A stretch of DNA of 37,560 nucleotides from positions 1-37,560 of the forward strand of contig JBBDSJ010000068.1 in assembly GCA_040905025.1 (NCBI GenBank). Reading direction: 5' to 3'. Below are positions 34,569 through 37,560 of this stretch, in pieces; position 1 is the stretch's first letter, and every line of letters begins with the position of its first letter. The position numbers and the translations under genes were made by a program. The notes below the pieces were generated by a model. That model saw only the letters and a program-made list of their open reading frames with translations. It made no database searches and was not told where the DNA came from. This DNA is from JBBDSJ01 sp040905025. Its GTDB lineage: Bacteria; Pseudomonadota; Gammaproteobacteria; Methylohalomonadales; Methylohalomonadaceae.

Positions 34569-35558
34569 TTAAAACCAAGTCGAGATAACGATCGACCCAA
34601 ACTGATCGAAGCCTTCCTGCTGCTCAAACTCGTCACTGCGCCACAGGTAGGTATAAGCCAGCTGCCAGCGATCCCAAGTCAACGCAGCGCCCACCTGGGC
34701 ATCGCCGACCCATTCGCGACGATCTACGGAGTGGCTGTCCTCGAAGGTGTTACCGTCGAGTAAGAGGTTGTGCGCCATGTAGCGGCCTGCGATAGCGGCA
34801 AAGACGTACCAGCTGAAGCCCTGGTCGCGCTGAAAGGACGATTGCCCTCCATACGCAGGGGCCACGGCGGGAATGCCAAAGCTACGATCGAGTCCCTCTC
34901 CCAAGCGAAGCCCCACGCCACTGGACGCGTAGGTATACAAGTTGCCCAGAGCAAAACTCGCAGACGGTCCGTATTCGACTTCAAGACCGGCGAAATGCTG
35001 CTGAAATATCCAGGCGCGCTTGTACGCAAGATTGGCGATCAGCTCATTCTCAAGCTGATTATCCCAGCCCTTCGGATCGTCCAAGGCAATCCACTCATGA
35101 TAACCCCTCTGCAAAGCCCCGGCTCCGGAAGCCGGCCCTACAATGCCGATATCGATGTGTAGGCTTTCTGCCAGTCGCCATCTGTCATGTTGGTGATTGT
35201 TTAGAAGCGAGACTCCGCCGACGAGCAGGCCGGCATAGGGGCGATCGTCTTCGATGAGCGCTTCGACCTCGATATCTTCCGGCGTATACATCTGCTGTCC
35301 AAAGCGATAGGCCACGCCGACCAGGCTGTCGGCCGACCATCCCGGAAGCGCCTCGGCGAAACGGCGGGTCCAATGCCCTTCAACGGGTTCAAATGCCCAA
35401 ATCGCCTCGATGCCATTGGTGTAGTGACGATCGCCGCCAGCAGAGAAGGCATCGTTTTCTACTTTGAGAGAGAGGAGACCATCGGCGAATGCAGAGGGCG
35501 CAAGGCCGGCGAGCATTAGCCCGAAGCAAAACCGAGTCAATGCACACCCGCGCTGCAT
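34569..35558 (-). CDS. LpxR-family lipid A deacylase (DUF2219)
   Basis: A 329-residue outer-membrane beta-barrel. The signal peptide ends AFA-DG at about residue 25. The LpxR active-site region is recognisable: KVENDAFSAGGDRHYTNG, with Asn35-Asp36 equivalent to Asn9-Asp10 of mature Salmonella LpxR, DDRPYAGLL, and His154 in RGYHEWI as the likely catalytic histidine. Salmonella LpxR removes the 3'-acyloxyacyl group of lipid A in a Ca2+-dependent way. It ends with the aromatic STWF. A tract of ten C (G on the coding strand) lies 34-43 nt upstream of the start. Confidence 0.85.
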   Translation of the reverse strand: MQRGCALTRFCFGLMLAGLAPSAFADGLLSLKVENDAFSAGGDRHYTNGIEAIWAFEPVEGHWTRRFAEALPGWSADSLVGVAYRFGQQMYTPEDIEVEALIEDDRPYAGLLVGGVSLLNNHQHDRWRLAESLHIDIGIVGPASGAGALQRGYHEWIALDDPKGWDNQLENELIANLAYKRAWIFQQHFAGLEVEYGPSASFALGNLYTYASSGVGLRLGEGLDRSFGIPAVAPAYGGQSSFQRDQGFSWYVFAAIAGRYMAHNLLLDGNTFEDSHSVDRREWVGDAQVGAALTWDRWQLAYTYLWRSDEFEQQEGFDQFGSIVISTWF

Positions 35559-35591
35559 TCAAAGTTCCCAGTCATGGAGCGAGGGCCTGCT

Positions 35592-35601
35592 CCCCCCCCC
35601 C
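35592..35601. repeat. Homopolymeric C10 tract in the lpxR-like leader
   Basis: Ten consecutive C on the plus strand (G on the coding strand), 34-43 nt before the start of the LpxR-like gene. Such tracts slip during replication, and in promoters or leaders they can vary expression. Confidence 0.8.
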
Positions 35602-35685
35602 TCGCAAGACATTCCAACAATGTTTTGGTCGGGAAATGTTGACATTATCCATGAGCTACTTGCCCCAATTAAGCGCGTTTAATGC

Positions 35686-35703
35686 GTTCAGTTTAAACTG
35701 AAC
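35686..35703. promoter_or_regulatory. 18-bp perfect palindrome upstream of the lpxR-like gene
   Basis: GTTCAGTTTAAACTGAAC is fully self-complementary without a spacer. It lies 128 nt upstream of the LpxR-like start and 43 bp from the nested IS30 end. A dimeric regulator such as the GbsR-like protein could bind it. Confidence 0.6.
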
Positions 35704-35745
35704 AATCTGATCCGTAAAGCATCTCGCTGCGATCTCTGGCTCAAC

Positions 35746-36843
35746 GGCGGTCTCAAGTTCCAAGCGCAACGCTATTGAAGGGTGCTCGGTCCGGTGACCG
35801 ACTTCTTGAGCACCTCGGCGAAGACTTCCAGCGGCGTTCGCCAGTCCAGTGTCTTGCGAGGCCTTGTGTCCAGTGAGTCGGCGATGGCGTCGAGTTCTTC
35901 CTGGCTGTAGACCGACAGGTCCGTGCCCTTCGGCAGGTACTGTCGCAGCAGCCCGTTGGTGTTCTCATTGGAACCCCGTTGCCATGAGCTATGCGGGTCA
36001 GCGAAGTAGATCGCAGTACCGGTCTTCTGAGTGATCTCGGCATGCTTCATCATCTCTCTGCCCTGGTCGTAGATCATGGACAGGCGCAGGGCTCGCGGCA
36101 CCTCTTTGAGTTTGTCGCTGAAGCCAGCTGCCGCCGCTGTGGCGGTGGTGCCATCCACCTTCGCCAGGATCACCAGTCGCGTGGTGCGCTCTACCAGCGT
36201 ACCGACGGCAGGGCGATTGTTGGCGCCAATGATGAGGTCTCCCTCCTAGTGGCCAGGCATCAGAAGATCTTCGATCTCAGGAGACCGCAGATGGATGCTG
36301 ACCAGGTCCGGAATCTGTTGCCGCCGATCCTTGCCGCGACTGCGCGGGCGCCACTTACCTTTGCACTGCCGCAGACAGGCAATCAGCTCTTTCTTGAGCG
36401 AGCCGCGAGGCATGACGTAGAGCGCGTTATAGATCGCATCGTGTGAGACCTGGCGGTCCGTATCATCAGGGAACATGCGTTTCAGTGTGCGGACTATCTG
36501 CTCCGGTGACCAGACCTTGCGCAGCAGGTAGACCACCAGCTCGAACAGCTCGCCATCGAGATGCAGCTTGGGTCGACGGCAAGGCCGGTGGCGGGTCAGC
36601 TGGGCCCGGCAACCAGACAGACTGGCATCATAGCCCTTGCCAGGCCCAATCGTGTGGCGTGCCAGTCCCCGTGAGATGGTGCTGGGCGCACGTTCCCATT
36701 ACCGCGCGATGGCCCGGATCGAGTAGTGAGCCCGCATCAGCATGATGGCGGCTCGGTCTTCAGCAGAGAGGTGGCGATAGCAGTGAGTCATGGCAATACC
36801 ATACCGGATGGGTCGGGTGTTGCACTTGGTCATTGAGACCGCC
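35746..36843 (-). mobile_element. Second IS30-family element (IS30b), nested in the transposon
   Basis: Inverted terminal repeats are visible: GGCGGTCTCAAGTTCCAAGC (from 35746) and, on the other strand, GGCGGTCTCAATGACCAAGT (from 36843), about 21 of 25 positions alike. The element is 1098 bp and holds one transposase gene. No clear target duplication was found, so an older insertion or rearrangement is possible. Confidence 0.85.
35772..36791 (-). pseudogene. IS30b transposase with two stop codons
   Basis: A full-length IS30 transposase frame (about 340 codons) runs from MTHCYRHLSAEDRAAIMLM at 36791 to 35772. It is interrupted by a TAA (36699-36701) before WERAPSTISR, and by a TAG (36246-36248) where the family has Trp in HWEGDLI. 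The rest, including the catalytic NENTNGLLRQYLPKGTD, is intact. It should be inactive. Confidence 0.88.
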
Positions 36844-37011
36844 CGCCGTCACACTGCAATCGATGATAAGACTCGCCCCTATCTTACTGCTCTAAAGCCT
36901 GGGTCCGGGAGGAGAGGTGGGTTGTCCGGAGTGAAACCGACAATGGATGAAGTGATCAACCAATAAATCCGTTGAGGGTCTTGCTAGTTGCCGACTACAC
37001 AGGCTCGCCCA
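36844..37011. other. Right subterminal region of the ISL3 transposon
   Basis: About 170 bp between IS30b and the right terminal repeat with no gene. It contains TCAACCAATAAATCCG (36956-36971), a near-copy of the inner part of the right terminal repeat in the same orientation, 56 bp inside it. It may be a subterminal transposase-binding site or an old, replaced end. Confidence 0.6.
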
Positions 37012-37034
37012 TCAACCATTAAATCCGAATACCC
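37012..37034. repeat. Right terminal inverted repeat of the ISL3 transposon
   Basis: Ends ...AAATCCGAATACCC and pairs with the left end at 22 of 23 positions. It lies directly next to the right GTCCGGCC duplication. Confidence 0.9.
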
Positions 37035-37042
37035 GTCCGGCC
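37035..37042. repeat. Right copy of the 8-bp target site duplication
   Basis: GTCCGGCC, identical to 23980-23987. Confidence 0.9.
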
Positions 37043-37379
37043 CAGGTCGTCGCCTATCTGCGTCGCCGACGGGGTATCCGGCTACACCATGAGACCGTGT
37101 ATCGATTCATCTATGCTGACCAGGTGAACGGCGGCGATCTCTATCAACACTTGCGGGTTGCCTCGAAGCCCTATCGCAAGCGCTATGGTCATTACGACCG
37201 GCGCGGTCGCATCCCCAACCGGACCAGCATCCATGAACGGCCAGCCGTGGTGGACCGACGGACGCGGTTGGGTGACTGGGAAGGTGGTACGGTTATGGGC
37301 AAAAACCGCCAGAGTGCCCTGCTGACCGTGGTTGAGCGCAAGAGCCTGTATACGATGATTATCAAGTTGGCCGGCTGTG
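37035..37379 (+). pseudogene. Middle part of the IS30a transposase, 3' end deleted
   Basis: The frame continues the gene interrupted at 23987: RPAQVVAYLRRRRGIRLHHE, then YRFIYADQ, HYDRRGRIPNRTSIHERPAV, RTRLGDWEGGTVMGKNRQSA, and stops resembling the family after VERKSLYTMIIKLAG. The catalytic C-terminal part with the last acidic residue is missing. IS30a was therefore also truncated on its 3' side. Confidence 0.85.
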
Positions 37380-37560
37380 CGCTTCAGCGCGATCAACGGC
37401 AAACAACAGTGCTTGTTTAACTCAAATTCACAGGCCATGGAACCATGATCAAAACAGATTGCCACGGTCGGTGGAGTTTACCCTGAGCGTAGCCGAAGGG
37501 CCTCGCTCGCAATGCCACCATAAATGTCATCCCGACCGAACGCAGTGAGCGGAGGGATCT
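37380..37560. repeat. Intergenic tail with palindromic dispersed-repeat motifs
   Basis: No gene was found. CCCTGAGCGTAGCCGAAGGG (37481-37500) and a segment from 37525 with GTCATCCCGACCGAACGCAG and GCGGAGGGATCT resemble short dispersed repeats seen in many bacterial genomes. The second is cut by the window edge. Confidence 0.4.

Larger units (their letters stand above)
23988..37034. mobile_element. 13.05-kb ISL3-family transposon carrying passenger genes
   Basis: The left end (23988-24010) starts GGGTATACGGATTTAATGG and the right end (37012-37034) is its inverted copy with one mismatch in 23 bp. Both are flanked by the same 8-bp direct repeat. The only transposase of matching family lies at the left end, reading outward, its stop 36 nt from the left repeat. 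No terminal repeat is found upstream of it near 25360; the partner repeat is 11.7 kb away, and all passenger genes lie between. This is the layout of a transporter IS (tIS), known for ISL3 members such as ISPpu12, here with an unusually large cargo: LpxR-like, MipA-like, regulator, tripartite RND pump and BCCT genes. A second IS30 element is nested inside. Confidence 0.85.

Noticed and set aside
23988..37034. Composite transposon bounded by two IS copies
   Set aside because: Only one ISL3 transposase exists and it is not flanked by its own pair of repeats; the two IS30 pieces outside are halves of one gene.

Overview
The window looks like the chromosome of a gammaproteobacterium with sulfur and anaerobic metabolism (Chromatiales/Ectothiorhodospiraceae-like; inferred from gene content only). 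It joins a GC-rich metabolic core to accessory DNA full of decayed mobile elements.

Left accessory part (1-5280): fragments of insertion sequences, a zinc-ribbon/PAS/GGDEF diguanylate cyclase, a second GGDEF gene cut by a 47-bp perfect palindrome, an AbiE-type type IV toxin-antitoxin operon with an inverted repeat as likely operator and a small third ORF, then about 1.3 kb of mostly decayed DNA holding remnants of membrane-protein genes.

Core part (5280-23100): an anaerobic (class III) ribonucleotide reductase operon whose promoter has an FNR-type box nested between two NrdR-like boxes. The reductase is split: a 691-aa catalytic NrdD that ends after its zinc site, a separate 60-aa protein carrying the glycyl-radical motif, and the activase NrdG. 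On the minus strand follow a ketopantoate-reductase-like gene, a DUF488 gene, a type II sulfide:quinone oxidoreductase, cysJ-cysI (assimilatory sulfite reductase), an atypical short-chain dehydrogenase, gltB-gltD (glutamate synthase) and an AhpD-like protein. Between them lie pseudogene scraps: a P19/Tpd iron-transport protein, an EAL domain and a small membrane protein.

Right accessory part (23640-37380): an IS30-type transposase gene is cut in two by a 13.05-kb element. The element is bounded by 23-bp inverted repeats (one mismatch) and a perfect 8-bp target duplication (GTCCGGCC). It carries one ISL3-family transposase (now frameshifted) at its left end. The opposite terminal repeat lies 11.7 kb away, with passenger genes between. 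These passengers, all on the minus strand, are an LpxR-like outer-membrane lipid A deacylase, a MipA/OmpV outer-membrane protein, a GbsR/MarR-type regulator, a NodT-type outer-membrane factor, a membrane fusion lipoprotein, an RND permease and a BCCT transporter. A second, decayed IS30 element sits inside the right end. This cargo-carrying ISL3 transposon and the split class III reductase are the two most interesting observations.
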